The notes beneath the pieces were generated by a model. That model was not told the DNA's origin, did no database searches, and was given only the letters and a program-made list of their open reading frames with translations. A DNA stretch of 64,000 bases, taken from the NCBI GenBank assembly GCA_014239555.1, contig JAAZYR010000003.1, positions 62,001 through 126,000 of the forward strand. The letters are read 5' to 3'. Shown here one piece after another: positions 8,312 through 16,982 of this stretch (positions within the stretch are counted from its first letter, which is position 1; each line of letters starts with the position of its first letter). The stretch comes from Acidimicrobiales bacterium. GTDB lineage: Bacteria > Actinomycetota > Acidimicrobiia > Acidimicrobiales > Poriferisodalaceae. Both the position numbers and the translations under genes were made by a program.

Positions 8312-9481
8312 TCAACTTGGCATCAGTGGCGGGGGGCCACCGAGGGTACTGAGGTATGTAACGATGTCATCAAGATCGGTCTCATTAAGAACCTCTGCAA
8401 ATGAGACCATGCCCTGACGGTTGTCAGGGCGAGCAGGCTTTTGATCGGGGGCATTTCGAACCCATTCACGCAAGTCTGCGATATTTACGGAACCATCATC
8501 GTTGTAAAGCTCAAATACTGAACCGGCAAACGATGTTCGGGTCATTAGATGTGTCAGATTAGGTGCATATCCAGAGGTCAGATTGGCGTTGCCATTTGCC
8601 GCAGCTTCATATACGCCGTTCACAACGTGGCAACTGACGCAATGTTGACCAAAAAGATCGTATCCGCGTTTCGCGGATGCAGCGGTCGGGACACTCGAGG
8701 CTTTCATTTGCTCTTCGACCCATGCATCGTAATCGTCTTGCTCTAGAGCTACAGCTCGCATCTGCATGTTTGCATGGCTAAGTCCACAGAATTCAGTGCA
8801 CTCTCCATAGAAGATTCCCGGCACTGGGGAACTAATCCGCCAATGATGAACACGTCCAGGGACGGCATCTTTTTTACCGTTCAATTGCGGAATCCAAAAA
8901 GAGTGGATGACGTCATTTGAGAGAATTTCGAGGTTGATTTCCTCTCCGATTGGGATCACGAGATCGTTCGCCGTCACTATGTCTGCGACGCCGTCTTCGT
9001 CGATGTCGTAGCTGAACTGCCACCACCACTGCTGACCTTCAACTTTGATGGTCCGCCCGTCGCTTTTCCCACTGAGGTCGAACACAGTGGGGATAGTGAC
9101 AACTGCAAGGAAGACCAACAGCAAGACCGGGATCACCGTCCAGGTAAGTTCAGCCTTTCTATTGCCATGGATTTGTTCTGGGAGGTCGTCGGGGTCGTCG
9201 TCAGGTCGAGCTCTGAACTTGACAATCACTGCGATCACTGCGATCGCTACGAAGATCCCTACCGCTGCGGCGAGGTATCCCGAGAGCCGCATAATCCCAT
9301 CGATTTGTTTGGCATTTTCGCCAACGGGATCAGTTGGGTCGATCCGCCCACTCGCGCATGCGGTCAGGCCTGTGATTAGGGCGAATAACGCGCTGAGCCG
9401 AACTGCTCGATACAAAATGGGGCGTTGCGTGGCCATTGAGTTGGTCGTTACCTCAGTTAGTTTCGTGTTTGTCGCGGTCAT
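8312..9481 (-). CDS. ctaC: Cytochrome c oxidase subunit II with fused cytochrome c domain
   Basis: Electron-entry subunit. A signal segment ends in the lipobox LTAC (C42), a second helix spans about 66-88 and another about 113-131. The CuA site is complete: H193, C228, E230, C232, H236 and M239. From about 265 a mono-heme cytochrome c domain follows with CVSCH at 281-285, so the donor heme is built into the oxidase (caa3-like). The ATG overlaps the upstream stop by 4 bp, which fixes the start. 389 residues. Confidence 0.95.
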   Translation of the reverse strand: MTATNTKLTEVTTNSMATQRPILYRAVRLSALFALITGLTACASGRIDPTDPVGENAKQIDGIMRLSGYLAAAVGIFVAIAVIAVIVKFRARPDDDPDDLPEQIHGNRKAELTWTVIPVLLLVFLAVVTIPTVFDLSGKSDGRTIKVEGQQWWWQFSYDIDEDGVADIVTANDLVIPIGEEINLEILSNDVIHSFWIPQLNGKKDAVPGRVHHWRISSPVPGIFYGECTEFCGLSHANMQMRAVALEQDDYDAWVEEQMKASSVPTAASAKRGYDLFGQHCVSCHVVNGVYEAAANGNANLTSGYAPNLTHLMTRTSFAGSVFELYNDDGSVNIADLREWVRNAPDQKPARPDNRQGMVSFAEVLNETDLDDIVTYLSTLGGPPPLMPS

Positions 9482-10266
9482 CGGATCACCACTGGCGCGT
9501 CAAGATCTGGCGACGAGTGCTCATCGGTGGAGTCGTGAGTGTCATCAGATTCGCTGTGATCTTCCTCTCCTCCGTGGTGGTGGAAGTCTCTTTCGCCTCG
9601 TGCAGTTGCCGCGATGCCACCAATAATGAGGGCGAGAGCTCCGACCACTAGGAAAGACGCAATGACTGATCGACGCAATTCCGGTTTTGCGTAGATAAGA
9701 AAAGCGAAGGCCAAGATAAGACTGGAAGCGATGATGGCGAAATAACTTGCACCGTTCTTGCTCGATGTCAGCAAGATTCGCGAGATGAGCAGCACCGGTA
9801 CAGCAATCGCGAGTGCACCGTAGAGGGGAATCTCAAACGGCGCTAAAATTCGGTCGCGTTCGACTGAATTGGCTTCCTGGTCTGTCGAAAGATGTTCAGC
9901 CCATGAACTGAAGGTCCACTCAACAGCGGAGATGAGCATCGCAGAGATACCAACGATGGCGATGAACCCGTCGGTGACGAGGCCAACCATCAGTATCCCG
10001 AGGCCCAGGGAACCCATGATTGGCCACCAAGCCGGAATGGCTGGATGGTTGTGAACTCGGTCACGGTCAATCGAATCGCCGTCTCCAACCGATACGGCAA
10101 GACTTGCTAAAAGAGCGAATGCTGCGGCTGCGGTCCCCAAAACAATCGTGCCGAACATGACGATATGTCCGTTGTTATCCATGCCTGTGACGAGGCCAAG
10201 AATCACCGCTGCTGCGGTGGCCAAGGCCACACGGCCGGCGAAGTATCTGGTTGCGATGCCGAGCAT
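9478..10266 (-). CDS. Polytopic membrane protein with His/Asp-rich tail, oxidase-operon linked
   Basis: I do not recognise a characterised family. The 262-residue protein has about seven hydrophobic segments, with an internal loop of conserved look (HNHPAIPAWWPIMGS near 72-87), and ends in a soluble tail very rich in His, Asp, Glu and Ser (HHHGGEEDHSESDDTHD, about 228-244). The tail could bind copper or another metal. It lies inside the oxidase operon, between the degenerate subunit III gene and ctaC, overlapping ctaC by 4 bp, with AGGAGA before its ATG. Best guess is an assembly or accessory subunit of the oxidase. Confidence 0.7.
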   Translation of the reverse strand: MLGIATRYFAGRVALATAAAVILGLVTGMDNNGHIVMFGTIVLGTAAAAFALLASLAVSVGDGDSIDRDRVHNHPAIPAWWPIMGSLGLGILMVGLVTDGFIAIVGISAMLISAVEWTFSSWAEHLSTDQEANSVERDRILAPFEIPLYGALAIAVPVLLISRILLTSSKNGASYFAIIASSLILAFAFLIYAKPELRRSVIASFLVVGALALIIGGIAATARGERDFHHHGGEEDHSESDDTHDSTDEHSSPDLDAPVVIR

Positions 10267-10273
10267 GGTTCTC

Positions 10274-10867
10274 CTACTTCACCACGTACACGGTGTACCA
10301 AGTCGCAGCCCATGCCAGCGCTGCAAAATCCCAAAAGAAGACTGCGGCTCCTAATGCCGTACTCCCCTGCTGTCCAACACTGCCCCCGAGGGAGCGGAGC
10401 CCCATCAGCCCCAAGTAAACGAGTCCCACAACAACAATCGCTAAAGCGAGCCCTGTCGTAGCGAAGGCAAGGTTTTGATATTCGCCAGCGCCAATTTCCA
10501 GACCCATACGGTTGAGGCTATACATCACCATGTTGATGAAACCCAGCCCCAACACAATCGTTGTGGCGATCGCCGTCCAGGCGTGTGCGTTGTCTCGTCG
10601 CCGGCTGGCCCACAGAGCCCAGTGCGCCGTCACCATAGATGCAACCAGAGTCAGCAAGGCATAAACCATCTGCGGATTCGGTACCGCTAACCCATTGAGC
10701 CAGTCATGGCCGGGGTGCGGACCAGAAGCGTGTCGTCGAGCCATGTAGAGCCCTAATGCTCCTGCCATCATCATTGAGCACGCAGCGCACGCAAAACCTG
10801 TTGCCACAAGTTGTGCCCGAGGTCGTTGCGGGCCGCCTGAAGCCAAAGTTGGAGCGGTGTCAGTCAT
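10274..10867 (-). CDS. Divergent cytochrome c oxidase subunit III-like protein
   Basis: 197-residue membrane protein with five helices, placed directly after the degenerate subunit I and sharing one base with its stop (TGATG). The overall pattern matches subunit III, with the charged AHWALWASRRRD loop where canonical ctaE has SIQRAEMER. The conserved FHGVHV motif is replaced by a plain hydrophobic run, and the final WHFVD by FWDFA. I read it as a relative of subunit III that no longer keeps the family's polar residues, co-evolved with its subunit I-like partner. A TTG one codon earlier is possible but less likely. Confidence 0.75.
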   Translation of the reverse strand: MTDTAPTLASGGPQRPRAQLVATGFACAACSMMMAGALGLYMARRHASGPHPGHDWLNGLAVPNPQMVYALLTLVASMVTAHWALWASRRRDNAHAWTAIATTIVLGLGFINMVMYSLNRMGLEIGAGEYQNLAFATTGLALAIVVVGLVYLGLMGLRSLGGSVGQQGSTALGAAVFFWDFAALAWAATWYTVYVVK

Positions 10868-12543
10868 CAAACTGATGCCTCCTCAGCTTCAGCTGCATCA
10901 AGCAACGGGGTCCCCGAAACAAGTGTTGGTAGCTCATCTGGTTCACCAATCGGCGGGGGTGAAGGGAGCATCCACTCAGGTGACTGTGCCGACCATGGGT
11001 CTTCACCAGCCGTGACACCTTTCTTCATACCCACCGAAATCAACAAATTAAGTAAAAGCAGGCCAACGCCTCCCAAAAGAATAACTACACCCGCCACACC
11101 AATCACACTGAAGGTCTCGGCTCCGTTGTCATCGACCCAACTTGCGTAGTTGGCAGTTGCGTTGGGGTCCGCGTAAACGAAGTCAGGTTGTTCGGTGAAG
11201 AGCCCCGACAGCGCTGGACCGAGGAATGCCAGTAGCGCTCCTGCGCCTATGACAAGGAAGCTGAGCATGCCCAGTAGATCATTTAACTGCCTGCCCCAAA
11301 TCTTGGGTGCCCACCAATGGACAGCTGCCAGAAGCCCAAGAAGTCCCGCACCGTAAATCAGAACGGATTGTTGTCCCGTCACCCAGGTCGTCATTCGCAG
11401 CTGCGGGTTCCCGTCATTTCCACGTCCGGCAATTTCTAACCAGTCAGCGGCTGCGCCAATCAGGCCGTATAGAGCTCCGAACAGGATTAATGTGCCAGCC
11501 CCTAAGGCCGCCAGAACTGAAGTGGTGATTTTAGGCATTTTGCGGTTTTGGATCAAAGCGAGTCCAAGAAGACCCAGAAGGCCGGCGGTACCGAGGAAAG
11601 CTCCCGCGTAGAGACCAACCAACACAACGCCTTCAAGACCATCAATGATGTCGGCGCCTTCGCCTGTAACCGAGAAGTTGGCCCACGCACCAAACCCAAA
11701 AAGACCGACAAGTCCAAGAGTGAAGTACATGGCAAGAGGTTCAAATACCCGGCGTTTTGCGGTAGCGAGAACAATCTCAGCAGTAACACCGAGTATTGGA
11801 ACTACGTAAATAAACAACTGAGGCGTGCGATGAATCCAGTCGATCCGTTCCCAAATCCCATAGTTGCCAGCTAGAAAAACTCGGCCATAGCGGTGATCGA
11901 TATAGAGAATCCCTATTTGGCCAAGCAGTACTGGCAAGCTCACAACCAACATTGACGCCGAAACCAAAGCTGACCACGCAAAGGGTGGAGTCGCGTCTAG
12001 GTAAAGCCCTGGCGACCGCATCGTCATCACCGTGGTTGCAACAGCGATCGATCCAAGTAAAAGCGAGACGACAAGGCCGCCCAACGCGAGCAAATGCAAA
12101 TCGACGCCATTTGCCCAACCCCCATACGGGCCACCATTACCGAGATACGCGCCAATTAGAACAACACCAGATACTTGCCACGACCAGAACGACGCTGTTG
12201 CGGCTCGAGGGAATGCGAGGTTCGGGGCGCCAATTTGCAAAGGCACCATATAGATGGCTACGCCAAGGAACGCCGGGATCAGGAAAAGAAGGGTCAGGGT
12301 TTCGCGAGAAAAGGTAAAGCCTTGAGCGAAACCGTCACTTCCAAGACTCACAAAATCCGTAGCTGATGTCAGATCCAATCTGACTAACAAGTCAAGAAAA
12401 ACACCTAAAACCAAATACAGCATGGAACTGATGATGAACAACCGCCCGGTTCGTTTGTGGTCCGCGGTTGTTAACCACCCAAACGGAGTCGGGTCTTCGA
12501 CGGGTACACCTCTAGACGTTGTTGCAGTGGTGTTTTCGCTCAT
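10867..12543 (-). CDS. Cytochrome oxidase subunit I homologue lacking all metal ligands
   Basis: 558-residue, 12-helix-like protein clearly derived from heme-copper oxidase subunit I: MVPLQIGAPNLAFPR (99-113), GNGGPYGGW, SPGL and APKIWGRQLND align with the catalytic ctaD of this window. Aligned by eye, every redox ligand is changed: heme a His to S79 and S393, heme a3 His to Q391, CuB His to T240, N289 and F290; Glu of HPEVY to Q242 and Tyr to F244. The open frame is intact, has a ribosome-binding site and heads the oxidase operon, so it is kept as a protein. It cannot bind heme or CuB in the usual way; a scaffold, assembly or quinone/cytochrome docking role is inference. Confidence 0.85.
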   Translation of the reverse strand: MSENTTATTSRGVPVEDPTPFGWLTTADHKRTGRLFIISSMLYLVLGVFLDLLVRLDLTSATDFVSLGSDGFAQGFTFSRETLTLLFLIPAFLGVAIYMVPLQIGAPNLAFPRAATASFWSWQVSGVVLIGAYLGNGGPYGGWANGVDLHLLALGGLVVSLLLGSIAVATTVMTMRSPGLYLDATPPFAWSALVSASMLVVSLPVLLGQIGILYIDHRYGRVFLAGNYGIWERIDWIHRTPQLFIYVVPILGVTAEIVLATAKRRVFEPLAMYFTLGLVGLFGFGAWANFSVTGEGADIIDGLEGVVLVGLYAGAFLGTAGLLGLLGLALIQNRKMPKITTSVLAALGAGTLILFGALYGLIGAAADWLEIAGRGNDGNPQLRMTTWVTGQQSVLIYGAGLLGLLAAVHWWAPKIWGRQLNDLLGMLSFLVIGAGALLAFLGPALSGLFTEQPDFVYADPNATANYASWVDDNGAETFSVIGVAGVVILLGGVGLLLLNLLISVGMKKGVTAGEDPWSAQSPEWMLPSPPPIGEPDELPTLVSGTPLLDAAEAEEASV

Positions 12544-12730
12544 CGTGTCCTGCTAGTTGGTGCCTCAATAACCGGGGTGGCGACTCGACCCGAAGATCGA
12601 CCGTACCCGAAAGCGCGGGGGGACCCGCACAGGTGCTGCGAGGGCACTTTACTCACCAGATTGCCAGTCGCGTAACTCCAAAGCAGGGTTCTATTGAGGT
12701 CTTTTGGGAACAACTTTGGCTCAAGGAACA

Positions 12731-13648
12731 TCAGCTGACAGCCCCAAAGGCCAACACGTCAATAGCGATAGCAATGAACAACGCCCCCAGGTAGACGATT
12801 GAGAAGGTAAATACCTTCATTGCTTGCACCGCGTCTGGACGGCGTAGCAGCCCAATCGTACGCCACAAGAACAACAAACCGAAGACCAGCGCGACGGCTA
12901 AATATAGAAAACTGGTTTCAGCCTCTAGGTGGAACCAGAGCGAGAAGGCAATTACAACGATCGAATAACCAAACATTTGGATCGCTGTTCCGCGAGTACT
13001 GACGACCACTGGCAACATCGGTACCGACGCGGCTTCATAGTCGTCTGCGTATTTGATAGCTAGTGCCCAAAAATGTGGTGGTGTCCAAAAAAATATGATC
13101 GCAAAAAGCAAAACCGGACTTAACGCCAGCGAACCTGTCACTGCGGCCCAACCGATAAGCGCTGGCGCGGCACCAGCAGCACCACCAATGACGATGTTTT
13201 GCTTTGAGGTTCGCTTGAGCCAGAGCGAGTACACGAAGACGTAAAAGAGGCAAGCCCCGACCGCTAGCAGCGCTGAAAGTAAATTCACCCAAGTCACAAA
13301 TAAAACAAAAGCTGCAATTTCGAGCGCGAATCCAAATAGGAGAGCGGCTCGAGGAGAAACCGCTCCCGTAACTAAGGGGCGTCCTTGAGTTCGTTTCATT
13401 AGCTGGTCGATATCACGGTCGATGAACATGTTGAACGTATTCGCACCACCAGCGGCAAGCGTCCCACCTACCACGGTCACAACAACAAGCCACAGATCAG
13501 GCATCCCGCCTTTTGCAACAATCATCGATGGGACAGTGGTGATCAATAACAGTTCAATAATTCGTGGCTTCGTGAGCATCACAAAAGCGGCCGCTGTTGC
13601 GGCCACACCTCTGTCGGTCTTTTCGATGGTCGTCGTGCTGTGCTCCAT
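12731..13648 (-). CDS. ctaB: Protoheme IX farnesyltransferase (heme O synthase)
   Basis: UbiA-family membrane enzyme adding a farnesyl group to heme b, making heme O for heme A synthesis. The first aspartate-rich motif is NMFIDRDID, followed by MKRTQGRPLVTG; the second region is YADDYEAA. About nine hydrophobic helices. The ATG at 13648 gives 305 residues; an in-frame TTG or GTG upstream would add an unconserved leader. It is divergent from ctaA with about 90 bp between them, and the 187 bp after it hold no recognisable gene before the oxidase operon. Confidence 0.94.
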   Translation of the reverse strand: MEHSTTTIEKTDRGVAATAAAFVMLTKPRIIELLLITTVPSMIVAKGGMPDLWLVVVTVVGGTLAAGGANTFNMFIDRDIDQLMKRTQGRPLVTGAVSPRAALLFGFALEIAAFVLFVTWVNLLSALLAVGACLFYVFVYSLWLKRTSKQNIVIGGAAGAAPALIGWAAVTGSLALSPVLLFAIIFFWTPPHFWALAIKYADDYEAASVPMLPVVVSTRGTAIQMFGYSIVVIAFSLWFHLEAETSFLYLAVALVFGLLFLWRTIGLLRRPDAVQAMKVFTFSIVYLGALFIAIAIDVLAFGAVS

Positions 13649-13739
13649 CGGGCGCCACGATACGGCCCCGAGCACCCGGTTACCCAACTACAGGCTGTTG
13701 ATTCGCTCAGAATGTTGTCCGGCACCTAACTTCAAGGGC

Positions 13740-14627
13740 GTGACATTCCCCCGGCTAACTCCTCAGCAATACCATTCGGTCACGCGTGTTGCCCTGTGGT
13801 CTCTTGCTGTCATAGTGGTTTCGGGGGCTGCGGTACGTCTCACTGGCAGCGGTCTCGGTTGCAGCGATTGGCCTAACTGTGAAGCTGGCCAGCTAGTCCC
13901 CGAAGCCGACTTTCACGCCTGGGTGGAGTTCGGAAATCGAATTATTACTGGTCTCGTATCTATCGCTGTGGTTTTGGCCGTTTCAGGATCAACCCTGCGC
14001 AGCCCACTCGTCAGCAAACTGACCAAATGGTCTTTGGGACTCGTAGCTGGAGTCGCAGCCCAGATTGCCCTAGGTGCGATAACCGTCATCACTCATTTAT
14101 CACCCCCGGTAGTTATCGGACACTTCTTGTTGTCGATGGTGCTCATCTGGAACGCCGTGGTCCTTGAAGATCTTGCTCGACCAAATGGCACTATGAGCCA
14201 AAACGGGCACCTTGCTCGGTCTCTACATCGACACATAAGTGTCGTGGTCGCGGCGACTGCGTTAGTTGTCATGACCGGGACGCTCGTGACTGGGAGTGGC
14301 CCCCACGGTGGTGATGAGAGCGTCGAGAGGTTGGGGTTACCTTTTGCGGAAATAGCCCAAGTCCATGGCGGGGCCGTCATTATTCTTTTGGTGCTCACCG
14401 GCACCCTTCGTTTTCGGATTCAGAATTCGCAGAACACACTGGTGAAACACCGGGTTAACGTCGTTCTCCTCGTGATGGTCCTTCAAGCGGTTATCGGTTA
14501 CACGCAATACTTCACACAGCTGCCAGTTTTACTGGTCGGGTTTCATGTGGCGGGTGCAACAATTCTGTGGGTGTCAGCAGTTCGATTAGCCCTGGCCGCG
14601 CGAACATCTTGCTTCAAGGTGGGTTGA
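13740..14627 (+). CDS. ctaA: Heme A synthase
   Basis: COX15/CtaA membrane protein oxidising heme O to heme A. The open frame runs far upstream over ctaB, but homology begins after the GTG at 13740, so I use that start (295 residues), preceded by AAGGG. The extracellular cysteine pair is in [13 protein letters not shown]. Histidines of the duplicated helix bundle are visible in [17 protein letters not shown] and GFHVAG. The first bundle has EFGNR where many bacteria have EFGHR; asparagine there is common in actinobacteria. Eight helices. Confidence 0.92.
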   Translation: MTFPRLTPQQYHSVTRVALWSLAVIVVSGAAVRLTGSGLGCSDWPNCEAGQLVPEADFHAWVEFGNRIITGLVSIAVVLAVSGSTLRSPLVSKLTKWSLGLVAGVAAQIALGAITVITHLSPPVVIGHFLLSMVLIWNAVVLEDLARPNGTMSQNGHLARSLHRHISVVVAATALVVMTGTLVTGSGPHGGDESVERLGLPFAEIAQVHGGAVIILLVLTGTLRFRIQNSQNTLVKHRVNVVLLVMVLQAVIGYTQYFTQLPVLLVGFHVAGATILWVSAVRLALAARTSCFKVG

Positions 14628-14664
14628 CTTGGTTTACCCATATTTCGTTTCAGGAAATGAGTCA

Positions 14665-14964
14665 ATGAGTGAGACCGAGAGTTCGCCTGTCGTTACTGAT
14701 GACGAAAGTCCGGGTTTCGTCACCGACGAAGACATTCCCTGGGTTGTTTTGGTGTGGAATGATCCAATAAACCTCATGAGCTACGTAGTTCACGTTCTTC
14801 AGAAACTTTTTGGTTATAGCTCTGAAAAAGCGACCCAATTAATGCTTGATGTTCATCACAAAGGCAGAGCTGTTGTATCGAATGGCAGCCGAGAAAAAGC
14901 CGAGTTAGATGTGTTCAGGCTCCATGAGTTCGGACTTTGGGCCACTATGCAGAAAGACCTTTGA
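14665..14964 (+). CDS. clpS: ATP-dependent Clp protease adaptor ClpS
   Basis: Adaptor delivering N-degron substrates to ClpAP/ClpCP. The core begins [21 protein letters not shown], close to the family's NDDYTPMEFVV region, and continues with [13 protein letters not shown] and a Lys/Glu stretch before the final helix. The ATG at 14665 follows AGGAAATGAG and gives 99 residues with a disordered acidic N-terminus; an upstream in-frame TTG start is less likely. DUF2017 follows one base after the stop, the usual actinobacterial pair. Confidence 0.93.
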   Translation: MSETESSPVVTDDESPGFVTDEDIPWVVLVWNDPINLMSYVVHVLQKLFGYSSEKATQLMLDVHHKGRAVVSNGSREKAELDVFRLHEFGLWATMQKDL

Positions 14965-14965
14965 C

Positions 14966-15448
14966 GTGTTTTTCAGATACCGCTTCCATCAACGAAAAGA
15001 CGGAATGATGGAAGTAAAGATTGGCGAGGAGGAACGTCAACTGATCGGCGATCTCATTGATCAGCTACGCGAATTGCTCTTGGCTACTTCTCCGGAAGGG
15101 AAGCTCGACCCATCACTGCGACGCCTCTACCCCACTGCCTACGTCGAAGATGTTCGCCATGAGCAGGAGTACCAACGTTCGGCGCGAGACCAACTGTTAG
15201 AACGACGGTTATCGCACCTCGACGTGGTCGAAGCCACACTCCACGATGCGGAATTAGATGCTGATTCGGTGACTGCTTGGATTACAACAGTGAACGATTT
15301 ACGACTGGTACTTGGCACTCACCTAGATGTGAGTGAAGACGACGAACCAAAAATTCTTGACTCTGACAACCCACAAGAACAGCAACAAGCGATCTACCAC
15401 TATCTCAGCCATCTTCTCGGAGAGTTTGTCGAGGCTGCTGGGCGCTAG
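14966..15448 (+). CDS. DUF2017 family protein
   Basis: Actinobacterial protein of unknown function, normally encoded beside clpS. The product from the GTG at 14966 has 160 residues and begins MFFRYRF, as members do; upstream residues in the open frame overlap clpS and look spurious. It is helical and charged, with LRRLYPTAYVED and a DLRLVLGTHLDV segment typical of the family. No signal peptide, helix or catalytic motif is seen. The conserved pairing suggests a role in Clp proteolysis, but this is unproven. Confidence 0.82.
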   Translation: MFFRYRFHQRKDGMMEVKIGEEERQLIGDLIDQLRELLLATSPEGKLDPSLRRLYPTAYVEDVRHEQEYQRSARDQLLERRLSHLDVVEATLHDAELDADSVTAWITTVNDLRLVLGTHLDVSEDDEPKILDSDNPQEQQQAIYHYLSHLLGEFVEAAGR

Positions 15449-15510
15449 GTAAACGCGTTGACTTGAACGGTGGTTTCCCTTTCTCGGAGGTCTAGTCTGG
15501 GCCTGCTAAA

Positions 15511-15586
15511 GCCCCCATCGTCTAGTGGCCTAGGACACCGGCCTTTCACGCCGGCAGCACGGGTTCGAATCCCGTTGGGGGTGCCA
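15511..15586 (+). tRNA. tRNA-Glu (UUC)
   Basis: Full cloverleaf: acceptor GCCCCCA pairs with TGGGGGT (one G-U), anticodon stem CCGGC/GCCGG encloses CTTTCAC with anticodon TTC, and the T-arm GGGTTCGAATCCC is standard. CCA is encoded at 15584-15586. Confidence 0.97.
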
Positions 15587-15620
15587 AATCATTTAAGACA
15601 AACTTGACCTGTTGCGAGAA

Positions 15621-16982
15621 TTATTCATCTAGTGGCGGGAAAGAAAGCTCAACAGCCGTGCCCGGCCCGCTCTGCGGAATCACGCGGGCGCTACCACCGA
15701 AACTTTCTGCGACATGGAGAACTATCGACAGCCCTAACCCTGAACCCGGGTAAGAACGGGCATCTTCAGTTCTGTAAAAGCGCTCAAAAACGTGTTCCCG
15801 TTCGTGGTCGGGTATTCCCGGGCCGTAGTCGCGAACGACCACCGAACCCGCTTTCACATCTACCTCGATGGTTTGATCGGGCGGACTCCACTTAACGGCG
15901 TTGTCAATCAAATTCGACACTGCCCTTTCGACCAGCGCTGGGACAGCTCGAACACGCGTCGGATTTGCTCGGTACTCGATCGGGCAAGAATTTCTGCGTC
16001 TGTGTCGTTGAACAACGGCGTCAACGATTTCATCCAATTCCATTTCGGTGGGTTCACCCATCTGATGTCGATCAGTAGCGAGTTCGACCAACTCGGTGAC
16101 AAGCTCGGTTAGCTGGTCCAATTCGAACAGGACGTCATCCAAAACTTCTCGGCGTTCGCTGATCTCTACTACCTCGGCACGTTGCATATATTCCAGGTTG
16201 GTCCGCAGACTTGTGAGCGGTGTTCGAAGTTCGTGGCTGGCGTCGGCTACGAGTCGGTGTTGTTGCTCTCTAGAAAGGCTCAGTGCGTTGAGCATCTCGT
16301 TAAAACTCTTTGCTAGCTGCCCGAATTCGTCGTCTCTTTCCTCGGGAATGGGTTGATCGACGTCTTGGGTGACTGCAATTTTAGATGCGGCCTGAGTTAG
16401 CCGTCGGATAGGTCGCACAACTCGTCCCGCGACAACAAAGCCAATAGCACCGGAGCTCACCACACCAAAGATGAACAATTGAAAACTGATACGCAGCAAA
16501 CCAGAAAGTTGGGCATCCACTTCATCCATTGGCCGAGCGACCATCAACGCTCGCCCATTTGCTTTTAATGGGGTAGTCAGTACCCGCATTCGGCGATCAT
16601 CTATATCGAGAGTGACCAAACGCGGGTTACGTCCGGTCGAACTTTTCCATCCCTTACGCGCGATTGAAAGGTCGGTCCGGTCGATGGGCAGGGGCTCAAC
16701 ATTGCTCGCCAAAATGCGGCCGTTGCCATCAAATACCTGAACCAAAACGTCATCGGGTGAGTACTGACCAAACAATCCGGAGAGTCGGGGGGTGACTCGA
16801 CCACCGGGTGTCCGGAGCACGTCCCCGAGTTGCGCGACTATTTTGGCACGCGAAATTAATTTCTCATCAAGGGTTTCAAGTGCTTTATCTCGCGCCAAGT
16901 ACAGAAAAGATCCCGCCACCCCTGCCACAACTACGGCAACAACAGCAGCAACCAATAGCGCAACGCGAGTCCGAAAACTCAC
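15621..16982 (-). CDS. Sensor histidine kinase, MprB/CutS-like
   Basis: Membrane sensor of a two-component system. Helices at about 7-29 and 163-185 flank a periplasmic sensor domain of about 130 residues; a HAMP domain follows (about 185-238). The dimerisation/phosphoacceptor motif DASHELRTPL has H250. ATP-binding boxes are NLIDNAVKWS (N), DYGPGIP (G1) and SGLGLSI (G2). 453 residues. It overlaps the response regulator by 4 bp and is co-transcribed after it. The sensed signal is unknown. Confidence 0.93.
   Translation of the reverse strand: MSFRTRVALLVAAVVAVVVAGVAGSFLYLARDKALETLDEKLISRAKIVAQLGDVLRTPGGRVTPRLSGLFGQYSPDDVLVQVFDGNGRILASNVEPLPIDRTDLSIARKGWKSSTGRNPRLVTLDIDDRRMRVLTTPLKANGRALMVARPMDEVDAQLSGLLRISFQLFIFGVVSSGAIGFVVAGRVVRPIRRLTQAASKIAVTQDVDQPIPEERDDEFGQLAKSFNEMLNALSLSREQQHRLVADASHELRTPLTSLRTNLEYMQRAEVVEISERREVLDDVLFELDQLTELVTELVELATDRHQMGEPTEMELDEIVDAVVQRHRRRNSCPIEYRANPTRVRAVPALVERAVSNLIDNAVKWSPPDQTIEVDVKAGSVVVRDYGPGIPDHEREHVFERFYRTEDARSYPGSGLGLSIVLHVAESFGGSARVIPQSGPGTAVELSFPPLDE

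Noticed and set aside
7973-8417. Plus-strand frames over ctaD and ctaC
   Set aside because: Shadows of strongly conserved minus-strand genes with no recognisable domains.
13422-13739. Long N-terminal extension of the ctaA open frame
   Set aside because: It lies antisense to ctaB, has no homology to heme A synthase, and a GTG at 13740 gives the normal length.
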